A stretch of 64,000 nucleotides of DNA. Source: Pogonophryne albipinna. Taxonomy: Eukaryota; Chordata; Actinopteri; Perciformes; Artedidraconidae. Each line of letters opens with the position of its first letter. Position 1 is the first letter of the stretch. The translations under genes were made by a program, and so were the position numbers. The notes under the pieces were generated by a model. The model was not told the origin of the DNA. It made no database searches and worked only from the letters and a program-made list of their open reading frames with translations. Below are positions 48,226-59,747 of the stretch, piece by piece. The DNA is taken from the NCBI GenBank assembly GCA_028583405.1, contig JAPTMU010000094.1, forward strand, positions 463,654 through 527,653. Reading direction: 5' to 3'.

Positions 48226-49943
48226 CTGTCCTCCTCCAAAAAACGACCAAATATGTCGATTGTTCAGCAGCTTATTACAACCTAGAGTCACGTTTTAAAG
48301 TTTAGCACCTCTACTGGTCTTGTAAGAAACAACAATTTGCGGCATATGCTCCCGTTCATTGCAAACAAATAACCCTCTCTGGAAAATCCTAAATTGTACG
48401 ATAGTTTGGCCATTAAAATGGTTTTTGATTAGATTTCTAGCGAGAAGTGTATATTGTACTTTTAGAATTCACGTCCAGTGGATGTGTAAGATATATAGTT
48501 TGATAGAAATTACGAAGATGATTTGAGGTCTCGTCAGGAGAACGTTAATATACTACGTCTTTCCCCACAGCGTCCATGTAAAGTTGGCGTCAACCCTCAT
48601 GGGGTGAAAACAGTATTTCCGGTCTCGAAGTTTTCATAATAAAACCGGAAGTATTCCCCTCACTGTCAAATTATGTCACAGTGATATATCTGCAGTACTC
48701 ATCCACTAAAAAACATCAGTTTATCCTTGTTAACTACACAACATTGATTGGTTTAAATGTGTACAATGCTTTTGTGTTTTTAACCTTCGATTTGGAGAAA
48801 AAAATAGTTTTTGGGGAATTTAGGATGGCCGAAGACACTACATTACCCATAATCCTCAGCTTTCGTTTGGGACTACAACATCCGCTTTGCTTGACAAACC
48901 CCGTGATTAGTCCTCAAGCTCTGTGATTGGATGTTGGAATGGCAGTGCGCCAAGGTTACGCCGAGCTCTTTGAAATGGAATGAAACCACGGCAGACTATC
49001 CAAAACTGGACTCGAACAGGACTTTGTATTATTAGTGTAGGACACTTATGTATGTATAACATCTGAAGATGTGTAGTTTTATTCATGTTTTCACATAATT
49101 TTACAGGATATTGCTATATTATTTCACATATTGTAGTTCTACACATTAATATCTGATTTGTAAAACATCACAGACAGAAAGGTATATCCATCATTTAATG
49201 GTAATCTATTGAAATTCTGATTCCATAGATGTGTCTCCCATCACCCAAATCCCCTGACTATTCTCTCAACTCAGTATTTACATTCTTATATTCAAAGAAA
49301 ATCAGTAATATCTTTAAAAACTACAAGTCCCTGTCTATCAGCTGTGCACCGTTATGGGGTAAATATAACCTATCTACCAATTGGATCAAATATAAAAGTC
49401 AGCCGGATTAGTGTTGATACTGCAAGTCTTCTATGTGTAATGTGTAATATTTAATGCAGCCGAACCGTGTATTACAATGCCGTTATGTGATTACTTTCAA
49501 AGGGAAAAGCAAGCACACGCAGAATAAAGTATTATTATTTATAGGAATACGGTTTTATTATGAAAACTTCGAGACCGGAAATACTGTTTTCACCCCGTGA
49601 GGGTTGACGCTAACTTTACATGGACGCTGCCGCATATACACCTTCTCCGGGTGAGACCTCAAATCATCTTCGTAATATCTATCAAACTATAGATCTTACA
49701 CATCCACTGGACGTGAATTCTAAAAGTACAATATACAATTCTCGCTAGAAATCGAATCAAAAAGCATTTTAATGTCCAAACTATCCTACAATTTAGGATT
49801 TTCCAGAGAGGGTTATTTGTGAATATACGACCCTCCGGAGCGTTTGCAATCAACAGGAGCACTAGAGGTCGAAAACTTTAAAACGTGATTATAGGTCGTA
49901 ATAAGTGCAGAACAATCAACCTATTTGGTCGTATGAGTAGATT
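48226..49943. mobile_element. Foldback-type element B, 1.7 kb
   Basis: The left arm starts near 48229 (CCTGTCCTCCTCCAAAAAAC) and the right arm ends near 49943 (CCTATTTGGTCGTATGAG). Both arms match those of element A (35490-38200) and each other in inverted orientation. The left arm plus adjoining sequence is collinear with A to about 49020. The right arm is shorter, about 390 bp. No transposase is recognised. Confidence 0.75.
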
Positions 49944-50070
49944 ATTTTACGGCAAAATAAGCGCATTCATCTTTTGCATTCAATTAATCTGTGGGGAAAT
50001 TTAGTGGCAGTGACCAAATTATGTTCCCTCAAAAGAGGCCTGTAGACATTTGTGAGAGAAGAGTTTATCG

Positions 50071-50477
50071 TAAGGCAAGTTTATTTATATAGCACCTTTC
50101 AACACAAGGCAATTCACAGCTCTTTACAAAAATGAAAGACATTAAGAAAATGGCATTTAAAAACAGTCATTAAAAAGCAAAGATAATAAAATAAACATGA
50201 ATAAAAGTTACAGTGCAGTGTAAGATAGGAATAGTTCAATTAAAAGCAGCGGCAAAAAGAAAAGTCTTCAGCCTGGATTTAAAAGTAGTAAGAGTTGCAG
50301 CGGACCTGCAGGTTTCTGGTAGTTTGTTCCAGATATTTGGGGCATAATACCTGATCTTCTTCATGTTTAGTTCTGACTCTGGGTGGGGAAACAAAGTTGA
50401 CCTGTCCCAGAAGACCTGAGAGATCTAGATGGTTCATAATTTAGCAGTAGGTCAGAAATGTATTTTGGGCCTAAACC
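50071..50477 (-). pseudogene. 5'-truncated L2-type LINE, copy 2
   Basis: Minus-orientation copy of the 3' end of the LINE at 53551-56080, covering the 3' UTR and the last 75 or so codons with indels that break the frame. It starts at the conserved GGCAAG 3' terminus. Confidence 0.9.
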
Positions 50478-50756
50478 TCATATAGGCTACATCTCTTAAT
50501 AGATTGTGTGTGGACTAACTGCCATTGTGACTAACTGTAGGACGTTCCTAGCTAGCGTGTTAGCTCTCTGATTGATTAGTTCAGCTACTAGAGCTGCAGG
50601 TAGTCACTTTGTGCCCAAGCTTCTAGATTCAAAGTTTGCAAAGATGCCTGGATACATTTCCCTGCAGAGACACTTTCTGATGTGATCTGGCCTTGAGACT
50701 GGAGAGTGGTTATTTGTATGCCGTGATACAACAGGCAGGCCTTGCAAATAGAAAAG

Positions 50757-51072
50757 AGAGTGATTGCCGCAGTCTAAAAGGGCACCTATTATTCATACTT
50801 TCAAGTTCATACAAAGGTATTTTGTTTCATACTTTCATAAGGAATAAAGTACGCAAAGGTAGTTCTCAAGCCGTATATTATAATGATTGTGCATGTAACC
50901 TAGGCCAAATCCAATTCTTGTTGATTCCCATGTTTTCTGATCAAGGCAGCACACAAATAACTTATGGTTGTCTGATTTTAGTTTGAGGGTTGATAGGCAC
51001 TCCAGATATCCAGATAACAGGCCTTGTGAATAGGAAAGAAGGTACACATATAAACTAAAAACTAAAAACTCT
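50757..51072 (+). repeat. Recent dispersed repeat, copy 2
   Basis: Almost identical to 18076-18386 and, like it, followed directly by a long CA array. A small extra duplication of taaaaac occurs at its right end. Confidence 0.9.
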
Positions 51073-51075
51073 GAA

Positions 51076-51303
<228 letters not shown>

Positions 51304-51329
51304 CACAAACACACACCAAGGACTGTGAC

Positions 51330-51545
51330 ACAGATATACACACACCTATTGTAATTGTTGTACAATCTATTTAAATGTAAATTGTGTAGCTTTGTACAAT
51401 TTCTGAATATGTACATTTAACCTAATATCATTATTGCCTTCTCTTTGCTGCTATTACTTTTACTCCTCTGAGAAGCCTACAAAATGTCACTTACTGTACC
51501 TGAGTATAATGTCAATAAAGATATTCTGATTCTGACTCTGACTAA
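51330..51545 (+). repeat. Rex-type LINE 3' tail
   Basis: Sequence ending CAATAAAGATATTCTGATTC with further TTCTGA/CTCTGA repeats, the usual 3' terminus of Rex-type fish LINEs. No coding part is recognised. Confidence 0.5.
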
Positions 51546-53129
51546 GATACCACCCCCTGTTCTTACATACCATAGTATTGTTTGTCATTTTAGTATTTAT
51601 TATGTTTGAGCTTTTTTGTCATTAGGACTGCCCAATGAAATGCAGTTGTAGACCCCTCCACAATTCACACACACAGAAAATATATAAACAAATATAACAT
51701 CCCTTAAAGTATTTGAATTCAAAATAATGAAACAATAAATGAGCCAATAATATGTATAAAAGTAGCAGTTAGGGAAGAAATACAAATGAAAAAGGGATTT
51801 TATTGACAAGGCAGATATACAAATGCGTATTTTACACGCATGTGGAGATATGTGTGATATCAAGGTAATATACAATCATAGTTTCCCATTAAAATGTAAA
51901 GACCATGCATTGGGAGCAGGAGTAACCAGAGTGTAATATCAGACGGAAATGTATTGAAATACAAATCCACAATGTAATATATGTAATAAATTAGCAGTTA
52001 TAAGACTGCAATGCACAGAGAATTTGGTTGAAACTGGCGGGAATGTGCATATGCGCCTCATTCAGACCAGATTTATTTCTCCAGAGGCAATGGTGTAATT
52101 TAACATTAAAAAGCCAATATGAAGATGTGATGTTGTACTGTCCGCTACAGCTGGATACGGGCAGATCCATGTCTATATAGACCATATTCCACTCACATTC
52201 AAATGCTGTGGAGAACATGAGTTAAATTACAGAGGGGCACAGGGGATATTTTACTCCCCACTTCACCCTTTCATGTTAATACCATTCGAATGGCTCTATA
52301 GAATACAAAATACATTTCAAAAGAAAAAAACATGCATCGTGTTCAGTTGCAAATTTGCCTTAAAATGAGCAAAGCCTTTTAGTGATTCAAAGCGTAAAAG
52401 GAACAGACTGTGGAGAAAATGAAACTAAGAGGAGTGGTACGTTCAAAAGATCTCAAGGACACTTGTAGTTTTCAGAGAGGTCACATCTGTAATAGACTAA
52501 TGTAGTTCTCACCTTCACAGTTTATAGGAGCAGCCTTGAGGGAAAAGGCCAGCGAGAGTGAGCTGAGCTCTGGGCTTCGGGGAGGCCTGTGTGGGCTACA
52601 TGCTGAAAGGGTGCCCTTCATTTCTAGACAGCATGCCCTTTTTAAAATACAATCATAGATAGAGGGTGAGTGGCAGGCTCACTGTTGTCTGTCCCAATTG
52701 CTACACTAGGTCACAAACGTGCCCTCAAGAGCCTCATTTGTGCACACTCATCCGGAGTCCCACGTGGGGTTAGATTTAAGCAGGAAAAGCTATTTGCGTA
52801 AGGATAGGAAAAGACTGTGAGTTCCTTTTTCAGTTAAATGGTAGACACTTTTTTTTCGGCTATCACTTTTGATTCGGCTATCACTTTTAAATGGTAGACA
52901 CTTTTTTTTCGGCTATCACTTTTTGTGCATAGCCGTTTTGTTTGAAACAGGGACCAGCTGATTCTGCTGTAGTCGCTAACCTGCCAGTCAGACCAATGAC
53001 TATCCCAACAGAGATCTCAAGAAGGTCACACCGAATAGACGAATGATGACGGCTGGGATAGAAAAGGATAAGCCTAGTCTCCTCCCTCCTCAGGGGCATC
53101 ATACGATCACTGGCTAAGAAAAACGATGA
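51546..53129. other. No gene recognised
   Basis: Mostly unique sequence. A local tandem duplication (aatggtagacactttttttt and ttcggctatcactttt) lies at about 52840-52925. Confidence 0.5.
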
Positions 53130-53282
53130 GCTAATAACGCTAGTGGGTAGTCAGACCGATTATCTGGGGTGAAGTTTAATGTGCTTTATGGAAACATGGC
53201 TGCATCAGGATGGATATGAGGACAACCCTTCCATTGATGGCTTCCGGATTGTTCTGGTTTAAAGGGATTGCACCAAGAGCTT
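53130..53282 (+). pseudogene. LINE endonuclease fragment
   Basis: Translation gives CFMETWLHQDGYEDNPSIDG then FRIVLV, a stop and RDCTKS. The ETWL motif carries the catalytic Glu of APE-type LINE endonucleases. It stops where the 30-bp minisatellite begins. It may belong to a different family from the LINE 270 bp downstream. Confidence 0.65.
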
Positions 53283-53550
53283 CATCATGTCACCTTGAGC
53301 CTTAGTGTTCATCATGAGTCTGGGTCTTCATCATGTCTTGACCATGAGTTTGAGTCTTCATCATGTCTCGACCCTGAGTCTGAGTCTTCATCATGTCTCG
53401 ACCATGAGCCTGAGTCTTCATCATGTCTTTATCCTGAGTCTGAGTCTTCATCATGTCTCGACCATGAGCCTGAGTCTTCATCATGTCTTTACCATGAGTC
53501 TGAGTCTTCATCATGTCTCGACCCTGAGCCTGAGTCTTCATTATGTCTTG
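53283..53550 (+). repeat. 30-bp minisatellite, block 1 (about 9 units)
   Basis: Units of the type GAGTCTGAGTCTTCATCATG plus TCTCGACCAT. The block ends TTATGTCTTG exactly where the LINE begins, and the array resumes in phase at 56081. Confidence 0.95.
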
Positions 53551-55882
53551 TGTTCTTGATAGCTATGGACTGACTCAGCATGTGACGGAGCCCACGCACA
53601 ATAAGGGGCACACTCTGGACTTAATTATCTCAAAGGGTCTGAATATCTCTAAGGTTGTGGTGACTGATGTTGCACTCTCTGACCATTCCTGTGTTTTCTT
53701 TGAGAGCTCTATTTCTGTTCACAAAAATGTTCAGAAAGAGGTAACCACAAAGCGATATTTAACTGAAAATACTAGGGAAATGTTTACTCAGATTTTTTCT
53801 TCCACACTTGCCCCTGCTAACATCTCAGTAAATGAGCTAGTAGATCATTTTAATTCAAAAATTAAAAATGTTATAGATGCCATTGCTCCAACTAAGGTAA
53901 AGGAAGTGTCTGGCAAGAAAATATCTCCATGGAGAAAGGCCATGACCGTGAAGACAGAAAAAAGAGAATGTCGAAAAGCTGAACGCAGGTGGCGAAAAAC
54001 AAATCTCCAGGTTCACTTTGAAATCTATAAAGAGAGACTTGGCCTTTATCATTTGGAATTGAAAAACGCACGACAATCGTTCTTCTCTGACATCATTACC
54101 AAAAACAAAAACAACGCACGTGCCTTGTTTGCTACCGTCGACAGACTAACTAACCCCCCAGTGTCAGTAGCCTCTGAATTTCTATCCACCAGGGCGTGCA
54201 ATGATTTTTCCTCCTTCTTCACTGACAAAATTCAGAAAATCAGACAAGCAGTCAGTGCCTCTGCATCAGGTACAGCAAATGTGTTGTCTCTGTGTCCACT
54301 TAACATCAATTCAAACACCATGACACAATTCCATCAGATTAATGATAAAAACCTAGAGGACATTATTCAACTTCCGAAATCCTCCTCCTGCTGCCTTGAT
54401 ATTATTCCAACAGGATTTTTCAAAGATGTTTTGCCTTGCATGGCCTCAGATCTACTTCATATATTAAACAAATCTCTTCACTCAGGTATTTTTCCACAGG
54501 CCCTGAAAACTGCAGTCATTAAACCGCTCTTAAAAAAGAATAATTTAGATGCTTCAGTAATGAACAATTACAGGCCCATATCAAACCTCCCATTTCTAGG
54601 TAAAATCATTGAAAAAGTTGTTTTTCAACAGTTGAGTAATTTCTTGCATTTAAATAACTGTTTGGATGTGTTCCAGTCAGGCTTTCGTCCAAACCACAGC
54701 ACTGAGACTGCTCTTGTAAAGGTCTTTAATGACATCCACTTAAACACAGACAGTGGCAGAACTTCAGTGTTAGTATTATTAGATCTCAGTGCTGCGTTTG
54801 ACACTGTTGACCACAGCATATTACTAGACCGACTGGAAAACTGGGTGGGACTTTCGGAAACAGTTCTAAATTGGTTTGAATCCTACTTAAAGGACAGAAA
54901 CAACTTTGTTTCTATAGGTAAATACAAATCTGAGTTGACAAATATGACATGTGGGGTACTTCAAGGCTCCATCTTGGGGCCTCTTCTCTTTAACGTCTAC
55001 ATGCTACCACTGGCTCAGATAATGAAGAACAACAAAATAAGTTACCATAGCTATGCGGATGACACACAAATTTACGTAACAATTTCACCAGGAGACTATG
55101 CTCCAATTCAAACACTGAGTAAGTGCATTGAACAAATCAATGACTGGATGTGTCAGAACTTTCTCCAATTAAACAAAGATAAAACTGAGGTAATGGTTCT
55201 TGGAGCCAAGGCAGAACGTATAAAAGTTAGCGCTGAGCTTCAGTCTGCAATGTTCAAAACAACAGATAAAGCCAGAAATCTAGGTGTAGTCATGGACTCT
55301 GACCTGAGTTTCAACAGTCACATTAAAACAGTTACTAAATCAGCCTACTTTCACCTAAAGAATATATCTAGGATTAAAAGACTAATGTCACAACAGGATT
55401 TGGAAAAACTTGTCCATGCTTTTATCTTCAGTAGACTCGACTACTGCAATGGTGTCTTCACAGGTCTCACTAAAACATCTATTAGGAAGCTGCAGCTGAT
55501 TCAGAACGCCGCTGCTCGAGTCCTCACCAACACTAAGAAAGTGGATCACATCACTCCTGTTCTGAAGTCTTTACACTGGCTTCCTGTGTGTCAAAGAATA
55601 GATTTCAAAATACTGCTGCTGGTTTATAAAGCACTGAATGGTTTAGGCCCAAAATACATTTCTGACCTCCTGCTAAATTATGAACCATCCAGATCTCTCA
55701 GGTCTTCAAGGACTGGTCAGCTTTCTGTCCCCAGAGTCAGAACTAAACATGGAGAAGGAGCGTTCAGTTATTATGCTCCAAATATCTTGAACAAACTCCC
55801 AGAAACCTGCAGGTCCACTGCAACTCTTACTACTTTTAAATCCAGGCTGAAGACTTTTCTTTTTGTCGCTGCTTTTAATTGA
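53543..55882 (+). CDS. L2-type LINE ORF2, 5'-truncated, reverse transcriptase frame open
   Basis: A 779-codon frame with no internal stop. Residues 1-55 are the end of an APE-type endonuclease, with SDH at 46-48; the catalytic N-terminal part is missing. The reverse transcriptase spans about 300-570 with NNYRPISNLP, the motif A region LLDLSAAFDTVDHSI (about 412), GVLQGSILGPLLF, and the catalytic YADD box at 504-507. The C-terminal domain (LGVVMDSDLSF, SRLDYCNGVFTGL, LHWLPV) follows. The apparent start ATG and first two or three codons belong to the flanking minisatellite, so this is not the native start. The preserved frame suggests a recent insertion. Without an endonuclease it should not mobilise itself. 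Confidence 0.92.
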   Translation: MSCVLDSYGLTQHVTEPTHNKGHTLDLIISKGLNISKVVVTDVALSDHSCVFFESSISVHKNVQKEVTTKRYLTENTREMFTQIFSSTLAPANISVNELVDHFNSKIKNVIDAIAPTKVKEVSGKKISPWRKAMTVKTEKRECRKAERRWRKTNLQVHFEIYKERLGLYHLELKNARQSFFSDIITKNKNNARALFATVDRLTNPPVSVASEFLSTRACNDFSSFFTDKIQKIRQAVSASASGTANVLSLCPLNINSNTMTQFHQINDKNLEDIIQLPKSSSCCLDIIPTGFFKDVLPCMASDLLHILNKSLHSGIFPQALKTAVIKPLLKKNNLDASVMNNYRPISNLPFLGKIIEKVVFQQLSNFLHLNNCLDVFQSGFRPNHSTETALVKVFNDIHLNTDSGRTSVLVLLDLSAAFDTVDHSILLDRLENWVGLSETVLNWFESYLKDRNNFVSIGKYKSELTNMTCGVLQGSILGPLLFNVYMLPLAQIMKNNKISYHSYADDTQIYVTISPGDYAPIQTLSKCIEQINDWMCQNFLQLNKDKTEVMVLGAKAERIKVSAELQSAMFKTTDKARNLGVVMDSDLSFNSHIKTVTKSAYFHLKNISRIKRLMSQQDLEKLVHAFIFSRLDYCNGVFTGLTKTSIRKLQLIQNAAARVLTNTKKVDHITPVLKSLHWLPVCQRIDFKILLLVYKALNGLGPKYISDLLLNYEPSRSLRSSRTGQLSVPRVRTKHGEGAFSYYAPNILNKLPETCRSTATLTTFKSRLKTFLFVAAFN

Positions 55883-56080
55883 ACTACTCATATCTTAGAC
55901 TGCACTGTAACTTTTATCCATGTATTTTTTCTTTTAATGTTTATTTTATTCGTTTTTCTTTTTAATGACTGATTTTAAATGCCATTTTCTTAATGTCTTT
56001 CATTTTTTGTAAAGCACTTTGAGTTGCCTTGTGTTGAAAAGTGCTATATAAATAAACTTGCCTTGCCTTGCCTTGCCTTG
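53551..56080 (+). mobile_element. L2-type LINE inserted in a minisatellite, 2.53 kb
   Basis: It comprises the ORF2 above, a 3' UTR of about 160 bp with AATAAA near 56050, and a (CCTTG)n 3' tail of four to five units. The minisatellite continues in exact phase on both sides (TTATGTCTTG before, ACCATGAG after). Any target duplication is thus hidden in the shared CTTG. Copies at 13617-14470 and 50071-50477 belong to the same family. Confidence 0.92.
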
Positions 56081-56991
56081 ACCATGAGTCTGAGTCTTCA
56101 TCATGTCTACACCATGAGTCTGAGTCTTCATCATGTCTCGACCCTGAGCCTGAGTCTTCATTATGTCTTGACCATGAGTCTGAGTCTTCATCATGTCTCG
56201 ACCCTGAGCCTGAGTCTTCATTATGTCTTGACCATGAGCCTGAGTCTTCATCATGTCTTTACCATGAGTCTGGGTCTTCATCATGTCTCGACCATGAGCC
56301 TGAGTCTTCATCATGTCTTCACCTTGAGTCTGGGTCTTCATCATGTCTTCACCTTGAGTCTGGGTCTTCATCATGTCTCCACCCTGAGTCTGAGTCTTCA
56401 TCATTTCTCCACCCTGAGTCTGGGTCTTCATCATGTCTTCACCTTGAGTCTGGGTCTTCATCATGTCTCCACCTTGAGTCTGGGTCTTCATCATGTCTCC
56501 ACCCTGAGTCTGGGTCTTCATCATGTCTTCATCATGAGTCTGGGTCTTCATCATGTCTTCACCTTGAATCTGGGTCTTCATCATGTCTCGACCCTGAGCC
56601 TGAGTCTTCATTATGTCTACACCATGAGTCTGAGTCTTCATCATGTCTTCATCATGAGTCTGGGTCTTCATCATGTCTTCACCTTGAGTATGGGTCTTCA
56701 TCATTTCTCCACCCTGAGCCTGAGTCTTCATCATGTCTTCACCTTGAGCCTGAGTCTTCATCATGTCTTCATCATGAGTCTGAGTCTTCATCATGTCTTC
56801 ATCATGAGTCTGGGTCTTCATCATGTCTTCACCTTGAGTATGGGTCTTCATCATTTCTCCACCCTGAGCCTGAGTCTTCATCATGTCTTCACCTTGAGTC
56901 TGAGCCTTCATCATGTCTTCACCTTGAGCCTGAGTCTTCATCATGTCTTCACCTTGAGTCTGAGTCTTCATCATGTCTTCACCTTGAGTCT
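56081..56991 (+). repeat. 30-bp minisatellite, block 2 (about 30 units)
   Basis: Same unit as block 1. Variants differ mainly at ACCATGAG/ACCTTGAG/ATCATGAG and CTGAG/CTGGG. As 30 is a multiple of 3, frames stay open on both strands (MKTQTQGEDM, ESESSSCLHP, SLSLHHVFTL); there is no sign that any is a gene. Confidence 0.96.
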
Positions 56992-57700
56992 GGGGGTCCT
57001 TCTCACTTCGGTTAAATGGATTCCTTGCGTCCCTCACTTGCGTCGTTTCCCTGCGTCTAGTCCCTCCCACCAGGGAAGCATGGAGAGACACAAGGAAACC
57101 ACGAGAAGCAGGGAAATTAGTTTTAAGAGCAATGGGACGTCCTTTCCTCCGGAGCGTCACGTGAAGCGACGTCCGTTTGTGATGACGCTGCACAGCTGTT
57201 CGTCTGACAGCAGCCCTGTCCCCGTTATTTTCACAAACACCCCCGCCTCTGTTAGTACACATTTACTGACACAATCATTTGTATCATCTGTTGTAGACCC
57301 AAATAAATAAAATAAAATAAGAACAGATATATCACATATTTGTAACTAAATGATACATGAATTGAAACAAAACACGGTATAAACTGAGGAGTGACTCCCG
57401 TGAGGTTCATGTATTTTCTTCACTCTGCTCTCATGTCAAGAAGCATCAGATCAGTGCATGCGCTGCATCGTCCAATCAGTGAGCGATACACAGTAAGGGG
57501 CTGGGCGAGTGTCTGAGGATTTCATCGGAGGTTGGTCTGGTGGTTCCTCGGTTATAGCTCCTCTATTATCGCTCCTCCCTCCTCCGGCAAAAATAAGGCC
57601 ATTGGAACGCTACTCAAGATGGCGCAGACAAATCAACTTCCGGTGAGACCGAGACCGAGGAGCGAGGAAATTAAAAATAAGAGAAGTGAGAAGGGCCCCA
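56992..57700. mobile_element. TIR-bounded 0.7-kb unit with promoter-like sequence
   Basis: The ends are an inverted pair: TGGGGGTCCTTCTCACTTC (56991-57009) and the complement of TGGGGCCCTTCTCACTTC (57683-57700). The unit interrupts the minisatellite. It is CpG-richer than its surroundings. It has CACGTG and TGATGACG near 57160-57190 and an ATG in a YY1-like CAAGATGGCG (57615-57624). This is followed by MAQTNQLP and a donor-like GTGAGA at 57643, with an ETS-like CTTCCGG spanning that point. It may be a non-autonomous transposon that captured a promoter and first exon; this is inference. Confidence 0.55.
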
Positions 57701-57885
57701 CGTCTTCATCATGTCTTCATCATGAGTCTGAGTCTTCATCATGTCTTCACCTTGAGTCTGGGTCTTCATCATGTCTCCACCTTGAGTCTGGGTCTTCATC
57801 ATGTCTCCACCCTGAGTCTGGGTCTTCATCATGTCTCCACCCTGAGTCTGGGTCTTCATCATGTCTTCATCATGAGTCTTCAGGG
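57701..57885 (+). repeat. 30-bp minisatellite, block 3 (about 6 units)
   Basis: Continues the array of block 2 beyond the TIR-bounded unit, starting GTCTTCATCATG and ending CATGAGTCTTCAGGGGTCC. Confidence 0.95.
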
Positions 57886-58764
57886 GTCCTGTTTTTTAGA
57901 TCAACTTCTATCATTATTTTAATGAATCCGTCAGTATTTAAATCATTTTTTATTTTTTATTCTAATATGGTACAACTTTCAAAACCCAATTCCCCCCCCC
58001 CCCCCCCCCCCGTTATAGAAAAAGTATTCAGATTATGAGTGCCTAAACATGACAATTAAGTCACCATGAGTGGATATCGCAGAGAAAACCAATGAAATAA
58101 ATTGTTTGTTAATAGCGTTTCCTAATGTTAATTAACAACTTAATCAGGCAGCATTGCTATGCCCCTTGAATAACAGGTTTGCTGTTTCTAATTAGCAGAA
58201 TGTAAATGTACAGTAATTTCTAAAGACAGGGTTAACTAGATGCAGCTGTGACTCATTTATTGTGCTTTATCGATGCGGTGGCAGTATTTTAAGCAGTGAG
58301 GAAAACAATGTTTTGTTTTCCTGCTTCACAAACTTTGGCAAAGCTTGGGAACGTGCTCTGATTGGTAAATGTCAGGTTGGCTGAAATGTAACAATTATGC
58401 GAATATTTTGGTATTGGATCTGAACACAATCTGCTTTTAGTAAAGAGCAGGCACATTCAAAGTTTATAAAATGAATCCAATTATTATTTTCTGATTTGTT
58501 TAAAGTAAAGCTTTAAAGGTTCTATTAATATGTGTGCCGAGACACTCTTTATGGCCCATTCTCAGGGTCATCCTTGCATTTATATTTGTTCATTCTCGTG
58601 TGACATTGTTAAGTGTTAAAGAAACTCACTATGTTCACTCTATTATATGTCTCATACTGTATGTCTGAATATACCTGTATGTATCCTTCACCCTACATGC
58701 TCTGTTTGAGAGCCTGTCTCTTATTGACGTGCAAACTAAAACATTTAGCACACCTTAGCAAAGT
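57886..58764. other. No gene recognised; poly-C run
   Basis: A pure C run of about 20 lies at 57992-58011. The rest is AT-rich and without structure. Confidence 0.5.
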
Positions 58765-58905
58765 GTGTTCTCAAGCCGAGGCAGGAAATACTCAGAAGAG
58801 GATCGGTGTATTCTAGAATTACCGTAGCCAAATCCTAATGTTGTTGAATTTTCAATTAATGTTTTCGGATCGAGGCAGCCCACAAAAAACTGACTTGGTT
58901 ATCTT
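58765..58905 (+). repeat. Diverged copy of the 311-bp dispersed repeat
   Basis: Order and spacing of gttctcaagccg, gccaaatcc, ttgaattttc and gatcgaggcagcccacaaa match the inner part of 18076-18386 and 50757-51072, with many substitutions. It shows that the family is old although the other two copies are nearly identical. Confidence 0.6.
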
Positions 58906-59082
58906 TATGATGGGAATTTACAGTGATTCAATATATGTAGGTTTCCTCGCTATGAAATGTTCTAAGATAGAAGGGTGTCGCAATTATCATATGGATGTTA
59001 GGGTTGTAATTAACACACTGTCTGCCCCCAACCCAACTTGGGACTGTAATGTGGATTGCCTTCCTTTCTGTGTCATCTGTAT

Positions 59083-59747
59083 GAGGCCCTGGCCACACGG
59101 AGACGAAACGGGTCGTATCCGCTACAGTTCTCTATCTTATAGACGTTTCGTCCACACGAGGCCGAGAGGGAAACGCGGATAACGATAACGGGTCCCAAGG
59201 TGGGTAGATCTGCGGACGCAACGCTCTGGGGGGCCAAACGGCTCTGTGTTTACGACCTATACGATAATTTCCTGATAACGATCGCACCATAGCCCCGCCT
59301 CTCCCCACCCCTGCTGCTCACCCCCGCGTCACCTGCATCATTGCTGATGTGTTTCGCCAACAACAACAACAATGGCGGATCACAGGGTTGCTTTCGTGCT
59401 CAAGACGCTACTGACCATGATACAGATGTTAGTGCAAAATCTACAGCTCCTCTACGACAACCATCAGCAACAAGTGGACATGGAGAACTACATGAACTAC
59501 ATGTTGCTAATTCCACCGCGGAGAATAAACAGAAGGGCATGCTCGGGGGGTCTTATTCGCTGCTTTTGGTGTATTTTGTGGCGGAAGTACAGCACCACTT
59601 ACAGGCCCGGCATATGTAATACAGCGTCTCCAGCGGGTCGAGCGGTCTCGTGTGGACGGACACGTTTCTTGACCCGATTCCGTGAGGACGGAAGACTTTA
59701 TTGATATCTAATTCGGTTCGTTTTCGTCTCCGTGTAGCCGGCGCATA
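59083..59747. mobile_element. Harbinger-like MITE, about 0.66 kb
   Basis: Inverted ends share CTACACGGAGACGAAAACG with one or two changes (left CCACACGGAGACGAAACG at 59093). Flanking trinucleotides are TGA and TAA, near a TWA target. It contains an open frame from ATG 59372 (MADHRVAFVLKTLLTMIQML, 110 codons). This could be the start of a captured or transposon ORF; no domain is recognised. Confidence 0.6.

Noticed and set aside
56000..57310. Open frames of 315-428 codons encoding 10-residue repeats
   Set aside because: The 30-bp satellite period keeps several frames open on both strands at once, so openness is no evidence of a gene.
57992..58011. Poly-C run, and the poly-G run at about 33140-33158, as regulatory structures
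   Set aside because: Single homopolymer runs lack the several separate G-tracts of a typical quadruplex site and are prone to sequencing error; no function is supported.
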